A stretch of 64,000 bases of DNA from Pyrenochaeta sp. MPI-SDFR-AT-0127 (lineage: Eukaryota > Ascomycota > Dothideomycetes > Pleosporales > Cucurbitariaceae). The position numbers and the translations under genes are program-made. Below the pieces are notes generated by a model. The model did not search any database, was not told the DNA's origin, and worked only from the letters and a program-made list of their open reading frames with translations. Location: the NCBI GenBank assembly GCA_020747015.1, contig JAGTJM010000054.1, forward strand, positions 170,122 to 234,121. Reading direction: 5' to 3'. This document shows, one piece after another, positions 31,194 through 42,972 of the stretch (the first letter of the stretch is position 1; the number at the start of each line of letters is the position of its first letter).

Positions 31194-33199
31194 TTAGGCA
31201 GCTTTCACAAGCTTTCTAAGCCTTTTATCAGTAGGCTCATACAGGGCCAATTGCGCCATCCAGTACACAGTATCCTCCTCCATCTCATCTGGAATTCCAA
31301 CATCCTTTAGGGTGTCACCGGTATCGATCGCCCCTCCAAAGGGAACATTGTCTTCGGGAGGTGGATATTTCAGCTTACTCGCGTACTGTTGGCCAACTTC
31401 ACCCTTGCCCATGAGCCATCCATACAATGATGTTGCAGAGCTGTATAGGGCACCAGATATCCACGCATGATGGGCACTGGCGTGTTCACCGATGATGAAA
31501 ATGCTGTTGTTTGAGTTCTCGAGAGGAGAAAACAGCGCCGGGTACAGTGAAGTAAATTGACCAGGACCAAAAAGCGCAAAGGCACCTGAAGCTATGGGAT
31601 CGTTTTGCCATGCATAAGTGTGCCAATCGATGACCTGTTCGAGTAGAAACTCGTAGGTAATCTGGGGGTGCGATGTCTTAAACATTGTTGATAGGTTTTG
31701 CAAGACAAGTTTCACGACTTCGTAATGCTCTGGATTTGGGTCCTGTGGAGGCGTCTTCTGGTTTGGCGTAAGAGAACCAACCCTCAAGGCATCTTGATGC
31801 CATGTGTAGGATGCAATCAAGACAGTCGATTGTCCCAACGGATCTTTATCGGTCCATGCAGGATAAGCCACGACGCGAATGGGTAAATCGGTCCCGGAAA
31901 CACCGCCAAGCTTATCCATTCCTCCTTCTGTCACCCACCAAGCTGTCTTGAACTTGATGGCCACTTTGGTAGCGCTGTCATATGCCAAACAACGAATTGC
32001 AGAAAGCTGCTGTACTGATCCAAGGTTGTTGAGCTCAATTCTGCCGAGGGCTCCAAGTGTCGTGCTGTTGAAAACTGCTGAGTACGTTTGTGCTTTCCTG
32101 GTGCCCTTCTGATCAGTGAAAGTGACGTCGACATTGGTACCGTTCATCTTGTACTCGCGGACGGTATTGTTGAGTGTTGCGGGTGTAGCGATCTTTGCAG
32201 CCATGGAATCAATCAGCTTGATCATTCCTCCTTCAATGCGGAACCAATTTGCGCCGGAAGGGAAGTCGGCATAATCGAGGACAGTCTCAGTGAGGGACTG
32301 GTCAAAAAGCCCGGTGCCCCTACATCTAACTGTTAGTGGCAGAAAACGACTACAGACTAATGTGCCTACGTGTCAAAAGTCTCCAACACCTGGGTTTCGT
32401 CAAAGTCGATACCTTGGCTCCGCAAATATTCACGCGTACTCTGCTTATCGTACTCCTTTTCGATCAAGTAGTTGAACCCATCATCAAAGTTTTCGTTGAT
32501 CTTAGCAACAAAATCCTTGATTGCAGTGTCGAGAGGCTCGAGTTTTTCATCCACAGCACTAGGGAGCATTAGCGCAATGAAGAAACTAGGATCACTACTT
32601 CCCTACTTACTCTGCGTCTAGGTTCATACGATCGAAGTAGTTGGGGGCGGTTTTGTTTTTGAGATAGTACGGCGCATTCTGAACATTCAAGCAATTCATG
32701 ACATCAATGGTGCTAGCAGAAGATCAGTCTAAGTAGTTCACGTGACTTTTGGGCGGTATATGAAATCACCCATCACTTACGGTTTGTTGGAATCAATGTC
32801 AGGGATTCGCATAGCCCCAACATCATAGTAATTATGAGGGCAAACTCCGTCGTTCTTGAATTGGTCGTATGTGAAGACTCTTCCCCCGATACGATCGCTC
32901 GCTTCAAACAAATCATATTCAATCCCGAGATAGGTCAGCATCCAGGCCATGTAAATACCGGCGGCTCCAGCTCCAACAATGCAAACCTTGCCCAGGTCGG
33001 GGCCTGCTTTAGCCTGCACAAGGTTGGCTGTATCGCTTCGGAATGTCGAAGGGGGTGGTATACCCCCGAAGCTTGGTAAAGGGCTTCCTTCGGGGCCTTG
33101 AAGACCCCTACCTGTGCGGTGAAGGTATTTTGCTTCTACATGTGCCTTCAAGATACGAGAGGCATATCGTCCACGGAGGGTTTGAGTACGTGTTGCCAT
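31194..33199 (-). CDS. L-amino-acid-oxidase-like flavin amine oxidase
   Basis: Predicted oxidative deamination of an L-amino acid or related amine to the imino/keto acid with hydrogen peroxide. Four exons (33199-32781, 32712-32611, 32558-32370, 32319-31194; introns 68, 52 and 50 nt) give 611 residues. The FAD fold is VCIVGAGAAGIYMAWML with FEASDRIGGRVFTY; YYDVGAMRIPD places Arg131 where LAAO-type enzymes bind the substrate carboxylate; the C-terminal FAD motif is IIGEHASAHHAWISGALYSS. The first 60 residues are basic and Ser/Pro-rich without a signal peptide. It is distinct from the MAO-N-like gene and much longer; a polyamine-oxidase activity cannot be excluded. Confidence 0.88.
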
Positions 33200-34321
33200 T
33201 TTAAGATGACAACTTGTTGTGAACTTTTAGTATTAGGTAGCCTTTTAACTGCAAGACAAGACGCCTTTTTATAACTGTGAGCTGTTTGGGCTATATAAAT
33301 GAGGACTCTATAACCTAAGATGTATGATGTATAGCTTAGCATGGCTGAACAACACTCCAGCCAGCCAAAATGTCTAAATGAAAGCCTCTCCAGAGAAGAG
33401 AATAATCGTGGGACACCTGTGATGAGCGCGGATTGGTAGAACTCTTGTAGCCTAACTCAAAGCGTACTTGAAGGTATTTGAAAGCGCGGTCTAATGGTTG
33501 TACCAATGTCTATCCCATGCATAACCTGATGCGAAAGCTGTTAGCGCTGACCTAAAAGGGGGAACACAGCAGCCAACTGCCCACTCAAATCCAAAGGAGG
33601 GTCACTGGAAGTGGGTCGAATAGTCTAGACATTGATTCAGCTGTGAACTTATGGCTTGGCCGAAGTTCTCGTCCGATACTGGCAACGTAGCGCGGAGTGA
33701 TGCAGATACGGGACGGGACGTTCCTAGTGACATGTGCACCACAGGTATTCGAAGGCTGAAAACCAGCCACACCGGATCTAGAGCACGCCATCGTAGCTGA
33801 AATCGGCACAACATGTTATTAGTATATTTTTCTACCCATAAAGCCAAAGGTGCACCGCATTTATGGTCGATCAAGTATAGCCCAATGTATTGGCTTACTG
33901 CCGTGTCGCGCAGGCGACCTGCACGCACGAACACTGCAGCCTTGGGTTGTTGCGCAAGATTAGGTGGAAATTTATATGATATTATTCCTTGCCTATTCCC
34001 GAAAGACATAAGATGCAAACTAGAGCGACACTAGGAATTAGAGAAAATCGCTCTTTTTGTGGCGCTCGTAGAAATCGCTTGCCAACATGGGGATCCGCCA
34101 CATCTTAGCCACATCTCACGGTACCCACTCGCCACTGCAGTCAGATTCCTCTTGTGTTTTAGTGCCGGTTTTCCGGCCACATCCCAAAAGTTGCTTGGCG
34201 GATTCTTCTCTATCGCCTGCTAATTACAACAGCTTGATTGCAGCTCTTTGGCTGCCTAAACGGTGCGCATTGTGCGTCCCAGTCGTGGCTTAAGTCAGAG
34301 CCTATTCGCCATCCTATAATC
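33200..34321. other. Divergent intergenic region, LAAO-like gene and HET receptor
   Basis: Holds both promoters. The longest frame (minus, 33602-34018) has no protein character. No repeats recognised. Confidence 0.5.
33264..33273 (-). promoter_or_regulatory. TATA-like box of the LAAO-like gene
   Basis: On the minus strand TATAAAAAGG lies about 65 bp upstream of the ATG at 33199, a plausible core promoter position. Confidence 0.4.
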
Positions 34322-37300
34322 ATGCGACTCATGCGAATCGAACCTGACGGCGACTTCAGCCTTGTGGAGCACGTAGGCAACGACATACCACAGTATGCTG
34401 TGCTGTCCCACACCTGGGGAAAAGATGAAGAGGAGGTGACTTATAAAGACCTGGTCGACCGTACTGGCGACGAGAAGCCTGGCTATCTCAAGATCCGCTT
34501 CTGTGCAAAACAAGCTGCAGAGGACCGACTTCAATATTTCTGGGTAGACACCTGTTGCATCGATAAATCGAGTAGTACAGAGCTCTCGGAAGCTATAAAC
34601 TCAATGTTTACCTGGTACCAGAATGCAGCAAAATGTTACGTTTACTTGTCTGATGTCTCGATCCAAGACTTCGCGCAAGACCGCCAAGCTTTCCACAAAA
34701 GCCGATGGTTCACCCGTGGTTGGACGTTGCAGGAACTTGTTGCTCCAACTGTAGTTGAGTTCTTTTCTGTAGAAGGCGAGCATATCGGCGATAAGAACAT
34801 TATGGTGCATGATATTTCAAGCTGCACAGGACTTCCCATCGACGTTCTTCAGGGACGCCTTTTATCTCACTTCAGCTTCGACGAGCGCATGTCATGGACA
34901 GAGAAACGCCAAACAAAACGCATAGAAGATGCAGCTTATTGTCTTCTAGGGATGTTTGGAATCTGCATGCCTCTGCTGTACGGAGAGGGGAGGAGCAGAG
35001 CTTTCAGCCGTCTCAGGAAAGAGTACAAAGAATCACTAGAAAGTGCAGCGCAAATAACTCCATCTTCGACGTTCCATCCAGAGAGATCAAAACAAATAAA
35101 AAGGCCTTTAATGATCCCAACTGGCCAGAACCAGGACAACACAGAAACACTCGATGTTTCATTTCTCCTGAGTGCCTGTAAAGACGCCCTAGAGCAGCTT
35201 GAGTTAGCCGATGAGCCAAAAGTCAGCACCCCGCGAGAAATAGTTGTAGACCTTGAATCCGTTACCGCAGATGAAAATACGACACCCCAAGTACACATAC
35301 GTTCCAAAGGCTATACAGATAGGCTCATGGATATCTCCAGTGTGCCACAGACGAAGACCAATGCTAAAACATCGATTGCGAGACCAATGATAGGTGGGCC
35401 TAGCCATACACTCAAGCGTTCGAACAAGTACGCTACCCAGGTTGACATGCTTCAAAATGCTATTAATACGTTGTCCAATCTTGCCCCACACATCGATTCT
35501 GAAACTCAGTTGGTACTACAATCGACTGAGGATGAAGAACAAATAAACGGTAATGCATTCACCCGATTTTTCATGTCTCACTTGCTGACTGTATCAGTTG
35601 AACAAATGCATGATCGTAACAAATTTGCAAGTATCTGGGAAATATCACAGCTTCTAGTTGACATCAAATATATGGCAAGACAACAGTCTCAAGACATTGT
35701 CAATGACTGGCTAGATGTTACAAAATATAACGACCGAAACAACACCTCCCAGTACTACGACAAGCAAGTATCATCACGTCTTGATGGAACATGTGAATGG
35801 GTTTTCTCCCATCCTGAATACTGTACATGGGTTTCCAAGAGACAAGTCAATGAACCAGCTAGAATACTCTGGATTTGTGCACCCGCTGGGTTTGGCAAGA
35901 CAGTTCTCTGCGCAAAAATTATTGAGCATCTTAAGGAGACGCAATCATTACCGATTGCATACTTCTTCGCCTCTCCACATGCCCAATCTGGTGGCGAACC
36001 AACTTTCATCATAAGATCTTGGATTGCGCAACTTACACAGCTTGATCAAGAAGTTCTAGATCTGGTCCGGGGACGGTTAGAATCCGGGCAAAGAGCATCA
36101 GACTCTTCAGTCTGGTCTATCTTCAAGTCCATTCTCTCCAAAAGCAAGGGCTATACCTTTGTACTGGACGGACTAGACGAGTACAATCAACTAGGCGATG
36201 TTCGGACTGAGTTTTTGGAGGCTTTGAAGGGAGCCATTGTGCAAACCCCGTCACGAATTCTTATCGCGAGTAGGGAGGAAACTGATATAAAGGCAGCATT
36301 ATCTCCCAACATAGCGCAGGGCCTTGGCTACATCATCATGCAGTGCAAGATCTCAGATTCAGACGTCCAAGACGATATATTACACTTCTCTAGAAGTGTA
36401 GTTGATAAGAAGCTACCAAACAAAGATAATCGTCTTAAAGAGGATCTGGCAGGACAATTAGCAGAAAAGTGTGGTGGCATGTTTCTTTGGATCAAACTGC
36501 AAGAAAATCAACTACGCGGTGGTAAAAATGCAAAGCAATTACAGAATATTGTAAAGAACATGCCAGTTGGACTTGAAAAAACATATGACCGCAACTGGAA
36601 AGCAATTCAGAGCCACCCCCCTGAGGAGCAGAGTCGCGCTCTAAATATCCTACGGTGGACGACTTTTGCCTTCCGACCTCTGACTGTATCTGAGATTGCA
36701 GAGGCTCTTATTATTGAGAACAGCCATGAAGACCATGGTGCTACAATCCAGTGGGATGATCTACCTGATCTTATTGACGAAGAGTATATCAACAGTGAGA
36801 TAACTTCTATATGTGGGGACCTTGTCGAAGTCAGGACAGGAAAGCCAGAGAAAGAGATTGATTCAAGAACTGTACACTTGATCCATCAATCGGTTCGAGA
36901 ATTTCTGCTCCCAACTCTATCACCAAATACGGTTATCGGGACCCAGCCACCTTTGAGAGCGAACCAACTTCCTAGTCAAGCCGAGCAGCATGAAGACCTC
37001 GCAATAGCCTGTCTGAGCTACCTGAATTTCGATGATATCTGGCACCAGAGCTCCGCTGGCCAAGACTCTGAACTCAAGTATCTGTTCAAGCATTATGCTG
37101 TAAGGCATTGGGTATCCCACGTAAACGCGGCAGGGAAATATGGTGTTACATTGTCCACCTGTATCAATGAATTCCTTCATCTTGAAAATGAAAATTTTGG
37201 AAATTGGAGGAAAATTTTTGAGTCCGAATTCTCCGAGAAAGAAAAGAAAGACAAAGACCATCGACAAAAGAATTCTGGTGCAGCATCCCCATTATATTAT

Positions 37301-39266
37301 GCATCTCTCTTCGATCTCACTGCAAGTATGAAACATATTTGGAATGCGGATGCGAATCAAATAAATATGGTAGGAGGCGAATACGGTACTCCTCTGCAAG
37401 CGGCATGCTATAAAGGCCACAAATCAGCTTTTGATCTTTTGATTGAATGGGGTGCGAGCCCAAATATTGAAGGAGGAATGTTTGGTGTTCCAATTAATGC
37501 CGCTATAGCTGCAGGTCATAAAAGCATGGTGAAAACTCTGATGCAAGTAGGTGCGAACCTTGCGCTACAAGACGCGAATGGACAAACACCACTCTTTTGG
37601 GCGTCGATTGTTGGTGATTCGGAGACCATGCATTTACTTATTGAGGCCGGAGCAGATCATGCAGTAAAGAACATCCGCGGCGAAGCGTTACTGCACACGG
37701 CGGCACTACATGGCTTCCTCGAAGTTGTTCAGCTATTGTTGGAGAGAGGAGCCGATGCGACAATTAAAGATAATGACGGGTGGACACCAATTTACACTGC
37801 AACAGTCTTTAATCGCCTCGAAATTGTGAAACTGCTGCTAGAAAAGGGAGCAGAAGTGGCAGATGGGTTAAACAACGGCTCGACACCACTTCACTCTGCT
37901 GTACACCATAACTTCTTCGATATCACCAAAGTTCTGCTCGATAAAGGGGCAAATATATCCATCAAGGATGAGAACGGATGGTCGCCACTCAAATTGGCAT
38001 CAAGCTTCGGCTATCTCGAGATTGTGAACCTACTCCTAGAAAGAGGAGCGGATGTAGCAATCGTCGACAGCCAAGGATGGACGCCACTAAATGATGCATC
38101 ATTCCGTGGCCATACTGAAGTTGTGAAAGTCCTATTAGAGAATGGAGCGGACGTTTCAATTGATAGTAACGACGGCTGGACGCCACTTAATTCTGCAGCA
38201 AATTGTGGTCACCTCGAAATTGTGAAGTTGCTGCTGGAGAAAGGAGCAGACATAACAACGAGGGATAATAACGGGTGGACGCCAATAAATTCTGCAGCAA
38301 ACGGAGGTTATCCTGATGTCGTGAAGTTTCTGCTCGAAAAGGGAGCAGACCTTACAATTCCTAGCAACGATGGCTGGACAACACTTGAAGTCGCATTGCA
38401 TCATGGTAATACTGAGAGTGTAAAATCTCTTCTTAGCGCCTGTCCCAATGTCGATACTTTTGTTGGGCGCCGCGGGCCTTTTATGGACCTACTTACCTTT
38501 GAGGGACACCTTGAGGTACTAAAGTGGGCGCATGAGGGATCTTATGTGAATCTACGCCGTGCGGGGTCTCATGGTCAGACTTTACTTCAGCTTGCGGCAA
38601 GAGGCGGGCATCTGGATACTTTCATGTACCTTGTCAGTATAGGCCTCGAGACGACCACTGAAGACGCAAAGGGCGATACTCTTCTATGCTATGCATGCTC
38701 AGGAGGTTCCTTGGAAATTATCAACGAAGTTCTTGCATTGGCACCTGCGGTCCCATCACAGAGCAGATACTGGAGCCCGTTACACTGGGCCTGTAGAGCG
38801 GGAGAAATAGATGTTGTGGAACGCCTAGTTGAGGAAGGATTGCGTAGCAATTGTGTTGCGGTCGCTGGACCGGAAGACCAATGGAGTCCCATTGCTATTG
38901 CAATTTTCCATGGAAAAGAAGAAATGCTGGAAGGCTTATCAGCTACTTGTAGATCACTTCTCAGTACGGAGGCTGACGCTGGACGAGTCACCGGCGTTCA
39001 CCACGGAGGTTACACGTGCAACGGATGTTATCATGTAAGTGAAATGATTTGAAATGTCGAACTAATCTCATACAACATAGGACATCTATGGGCCACGTTT
39101 CCAATGTCGAGTATGCATATACTTGGATTATTGTTTCATGTGTAAACCATTCTTGGAAGGTCTACATCCGAACCACGGATGGGACTATTTCGAAACTCAC
39201 CTCTCAGCTCCCCAGAGAACAGGTAAGTACATATTGGCAGAACTCAGTGCTAGAAAGTATGGCTAG
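34322..39266 (+). CDS. HET-NACHT-ankyrin receptor (fungal NLR) with C-terminal ZZ zinc finger
   Basis: Fungal NLR-like proteins of this plan control non-self recognition and programmed cell death. Exons 34322-39034 and 39081-39266 (46 nt intron) give about 1632 residues. HET domain: residues 1-240, with YAVLSHTWG, YFWVDTCCID and RGWTLQELVAP. NACHT NTPase: P-loop APAGFGKTVL near 520-529, Walker B FVLDGLDEYN near 611-621, and LRWTTFAFRPLTVSEIAEAL after it. About 15 ankyrin repeats span 1020-1510, repeats 8-10 being most alike. A ZZ finger follows: CNGC, CRVC, CFMC and HPNH, split by the intron. The 3' end may include another intron at GTAAGT 39222. ATG 34322 (MRLMRIEPDG) is the family-typical start. 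Confidence 0.9.
39035..39080 (+). other. Intron splitting the ZZ finger
   Basis: GTAAGT donor, ACATAG acceptor, phase 0, 46 nt. Splicing joins CNGCYH to DIYGPRFQCRVC and completes the zinc finger; read-through stops after five residues. Confidence 0.8.
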
Positions 39267-39517
39267 TAAGTATGAGTTGCTGACATTTGAGCATCAGATT
39301 GACGTGGCCATGATGGAAGAGAGTCTGGCGCACTGACATTTCTCACATTGGCAGAGAAAAACAATAGATGCCGGTGCGAGCAGTGGCCTTTGAAAGTAAT
39401 GTTGAGCATAATCAATTGTGTATACGACATGAACAAATTCGACCGCTTTCTCCTTGGAGCTCATTGCCTTACTCGTTGATTAAGTTACTGGAGGCATACC
39501 AATGTTGACAGCTCTAC

Positions 39518-41140
39518 TTATCTCGTCGTCTCTTTTGTGACCGCTCTGTCATAGAACGGCTTAAAACCTTCGTCCGCAACGCTTCGTGCAGTCTCGCGAT
39601 AGGCCTTCAGGCCCCCAAAATAAAACTTAGTTGCCTCCTTCTTTCCTGGAATGTTCGCCCCAAAGATCCAGCTTGCTGTTCTCTTAAATAGACTTCCTTC
39701 AGTCAAATTATCGCACAGTTCGCCCCATCCACGCTCGGCCTTCTCCGAGACGTGCAAAATTGATGGCGCACCAGATTGCCTCCTCTTCTCTGCATTTGCG
39801 ATAGCTGCGGTGATAAAGTTAACCTCGGATTCAATAGCAGGCGGGTTGTTGGCGAAAGGTCCTTGTGGACCGAGAACCATGAACATGTTTGGAAATCCAG
39901 AAAGGGCGACCCCAAGGTAGCTCGTGGCGCCATCCTTCCAGTGATCCTGGATTGTCCGCCCACCGTGGCCTGTAATCTGCATGCGCATGTAGTTGCCATC
40001 AATGGCATCAAAACCAGTCGCAAATATAAGAACGTCAAGCTTGTGCACCTTTCCATCCGCAGTCCGCAACCCATCCTCCACAATCTCAGAGATTGGAACT
40101 GTGCTCACGTCAACTATATTGACATTTTCACGGTTGAATATATCGTAGTAACCACTATCGCAGAGTGGGCGTCTGGCATATAGATCTGTAGGCTGGAGAA
40201 GTTTCGCTTTGACTGGATCCTTAACGATTTCCGCAATCTTGCTGCGGATAAATTTAGCTGCCTCCTCGTTTGCTTCTTCGCTTGTGGTGATATCACCGAA
40301 GCCCCCAAACATGAACCGAAAGCCATTCCCGCGGTCCCATAACTCTTGAAATATCTTTGTCCGTTCTGCAGGGGAGACAGACATGACTGGCCGAGTCGAT
40401 TCCACAAACCCGAAAGCTGTGGCAGAAGTGAAGGCCTGTTCCCATATTGCGTCATAGTTGTCGTTGACCCACTGTCGATACTCGGCTGTGATAGGCTTGT
40501 TTCCGCTCGGTACTGAGTACTGGGGGTGTCGTTGGAAGCTAATGAGCTCCTTAACAATAGGTGCTATTGCTGTCATAACTTGGGTACCAGTTGAGCCATT
40601 GCCAATGATTCCGACACGCTTCCCCGTCAGATCGAGCTCAGGCTTCCATGAGGCTGTATGGGTGAGTTCTCCCTTAAATGTCCCTATGCCAGGGATATTT
40701 GGAAAATTTTGCTTTGATAATAGTCCGAGCGACGTGATAAGATAGCGACAAGTGAAGGTACCATTCGTGGTACCCACACGCCAAATCTCTTGGCCGTCAT
40801 CCCAGTTTGCAGATAACATTTCTGTTCGAAGCTGTATGTTTGGTCGTAGCTCATGAATGTCGACGACATGGTTTAGATAGGCAAGAATTTCTTGTTGAGT
40901 GACGTAGTGATGTGACCAGGGAAATGTGCGCAAGTCCTTCTTGTCCCAGGAGTAACGGTAAAGGTAGCTTTCTGTATCACTCATGGCTCCTGGATATCGA
41001 TTCCAGTACCATGTTCCCCCAACACCTCCCGCAGTATCAATGACCCGCACGGACAGCCCAAGCTTCTTTAGGGAGTAACATTGGTAAATCCCCCCGAAGC
41101 CTGCCCCGACAATGAAAGCCTCGACGTGGGTAACGGTCAT
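39518..41140 (-). CDS. Baeyer-Villiger-type flavin monooxygenase
   Basis: Single exon of 540 residues from ATG 41140; the frame extends upstream without an ATG. FAD fold AFIVGAGFGGIYQCYSLKKLG is followed by GGVGGTWYWNRYPGAMSDTES, a Baeyer-Villiger type I fingerprint FKGELTHTASW near residue 160 and the NADPH fold VGIIGNGSTGTQV. FATGFDAIDGNYMRMQI and LGPQGPFANNPPAIE are typical of cyclohexanone/phenylacetone monooxygenases. Such enzymes insert oxygen next to a ketone, or oxidise S and N. No signal peptide or PTS1. It is head-to-head with the PuuB-like flavoenzyme over 346 bp. Confidence 0.92.
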   Translation of the reverse strand: MTVTHVEAFIVGAGFGGIYQCYSLKKLGLSVRVIDTAGGVGGTWYWNRYPGAMSDTESYLYRYSWDKKDLRTFPWSHHYVTQQEILAYLNHVVDIHELRPNIQLRTEMLSANWDDGQEIWRVGTTNGTFTCRYLITSLGLLSKQNFPNIPGIGTFKGELTHTASWKPELDLTGKRVGIIGNGSTGTQVMTAIAPIVKELISFQRHPQYSVPSGNKPITAEYRQWVNDNYDAIWEQAFTSATAFGFVESTRPVMSVSPAERTKIFQELWDRGNGFRFMFGGFGDITTSEEANEEAAKFIRSKIAEIVKDPVKAKLLQPTDLYARRPLCDSGYYDIFNRENVNIVDVSTVPISEIVEDGLRTADGKVHKLDVLIFATGFDAIDGNYMRMQITGHGGRTIQDHWKDGATSYLGVALSGFPNMFMVLGPQGPFANNPPAIESEVNFITAAIANAEKRRQSGAPSILHVSEKAERGWGELCDNLTEGSLFKRTASWIFGANIPGKKEATKFYFGGLKAYRETARSVADEGFKPFYDRAVTKETTR

Positions 41141-41486
41141 TGCGAAAGTTGAAAAAGGCAAACGGTTCAATGTGTGAACATGTATAGGTATGACTGGATG
41201 GGCAGGTGTGAGCCTGGTGGCTGTACACCATTTATGCTCGTTATCCGTTACCCAGGAGGGTATCCCATGCCCGCTTTCTCCGCGCTCGCTTCTCTTCCAG
41301 AAAAGGGAATATGCACGTGAAGTCTTCGGGCACTAATTATGCGGAACGCGCAGCTTCCACTTTGGGCCGAAAAGCGACCCAATCACATGTGCCGCCTCAA
41401 GGTACACAGAAATTGGAACGTCAACACAAAGACATTGATCAATAACTTTGCGCTCAATGCTTTCGCTTCGCTGCAGCAATTTCTTC
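41141..41486. promoter_or_regulatory. Shared divergent promoter of the BVMO and PuuB-like genes
   Basis: 346 bp between two opposing ATGs. GC-rich near 41270-41300. I found no copy of the 34 bp element here. Confidence 0.45.
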
Positions 41487-42972
41487 ATGGCCAACTCTTC
41501 ACATTTTTCACGATCGCTACCGCGAGGGGGCCCGGTTCCTTTCTGGCGGACTTCTGTCGGTGAACTTGATAACCACCGCTCCACGGAGGTTCTTCCTACA
41601 GAGAGCGATATTGTCATCATCGGTGCTGGATTTTCCGCAGCTGCCTATGTAACACATTTGCTCTCCCAAAAGGTGGGAGAGCTACCGTCAACCCTTGTTC
41701 TGGAAGCGCGAGAACTTTGTTCTGGAGCTACCGGGAGAAATGGCGGCCATTTAAAGCCAGACTACTACAACCTTGCATCCTCATTGATCGATAGATATGG
41801 TATCGAAGCGGCGGCGGAAGTTGCAGACTTCGAAGCGGCCAATGTCACGGCAGTCAGCGATTTCGTCCAAGAGAATCAAATTGATTGTGACTTCAACTCG
41901 ACGTTTGCAGTTGACGTACAATTGACTGACGCCTTGGATCATCGCATGAAGGCTGGATATGATCGCATGATGTCAGCTGGTGTCGAATCAACCAAGAAAG
42001 TGAGCTACTTTGCAGGTGGGGATGCGGAAATGGTGGGTGAAGAAAAGCCTTTGTCATGTTCCAGCTGACTATGGAACATTAGATTTGCGACGTCAAGGGT
42101 GCAAAGAGTATATTCTACTACCCAGCTGGGCACCTTTGGCCGTACAAGCTAATTCATCATATGTTTGCGAAGGCGATTGCACAAGGCGTTAATCTGCAGA
42201 CAAATACTCCCGTGACGGCTATATCTGACGAGGTCAATTCGTTGGGAAGGACGACAGTTCATACTGAACGCGGAGACGTAAAGGCGAAAAAGGTTATTGT
42301 CATGACGAATGCATACACTTCAAGATTACTGCCCGAGTACAAGGACAAAATCATACCTTATCGAGCCATCTGTTCCCGGATAGTCCCGTCTGGTCCTGCC
42401 GTTCGGATTCGGAACACCTACGCCTTGCGATTTGGCGACTTTGACTTCGATTATCTTATCCCTAGAACAGACGGCAGCATCATTGTTGGTGGGGCACGTA
42501 GGGCTTTCTTTCACGATTTACAGCAGTGGTACGGAAGAGTTGATGACGATACCTTAATCGACGACGCCAAAGAGTACTTTGATGGCTACATGCAAAGAAA
42601 TTTCAAGGGCTGGGAGAATAGCGGAGCCTACGTGGACAAGGTGTGGACCGGCAGTGAGTTTTTGCACAAGACTTATCATGCAATCTGCTAACCGATGTTC
42701 CTGAAACAGTCATGGGATATTCGTCAGATCGTCTTCCGCGCATCGGCAAAGTCCCTGGTCGACCGGGCGTCTTCATAATGGGTGGTTTTACAGGACATGG
42801 AATGCCGCAGATATTTCTGGCGGCAAAGGGATTAGCCAAGATGGTGTTGGACGATACACCATACGAAGAGCTTGGTTTGCCGAGGGTGTTTCAAGAGTCA
42901 GATGCAAGGTTAAAGGACAAGGAAAATGCTGTATTGGACGGATACAACAAGTCATTAAGAGCTAAAATTTGA
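41487..42972 (+). CDS. FAD-dependent oxidoreductase, DAO family (PuuB/sarcosine-oxidase-like)
   Basis: Exons 41487-42032, 42083-42653 and 42710-42972 (introns 50 and 56 nt) give 459 residues. Start region PVPFWRTSVGELDNHRSTE leads into the FAD fold DIVIIGAGFSAAAYVTHLL, LEARELCSGATGRNGGHLKPD, then KKVIVMTNAYTSRLLPEY, IPRTDGSIIVGGARRAF and the closing YSSDRLPRIGKVPG..GFTGHGMPQIFLAAKGLAKM. This is the group of gamma-glutamylputrescine oxidase (PuuB), YgaF and related enzymes that oxidise secondary or primary C-N bonds. The protein ends in AKI, close to but not a canonical PTS1. Substrate not readable. Confidence 0.9.

Noticed and set aside
33602..34018. 138-codon minus-strand frame upstream of the HET receptor
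   Set aside because: No protein character and it occupies the divergent promoter region.
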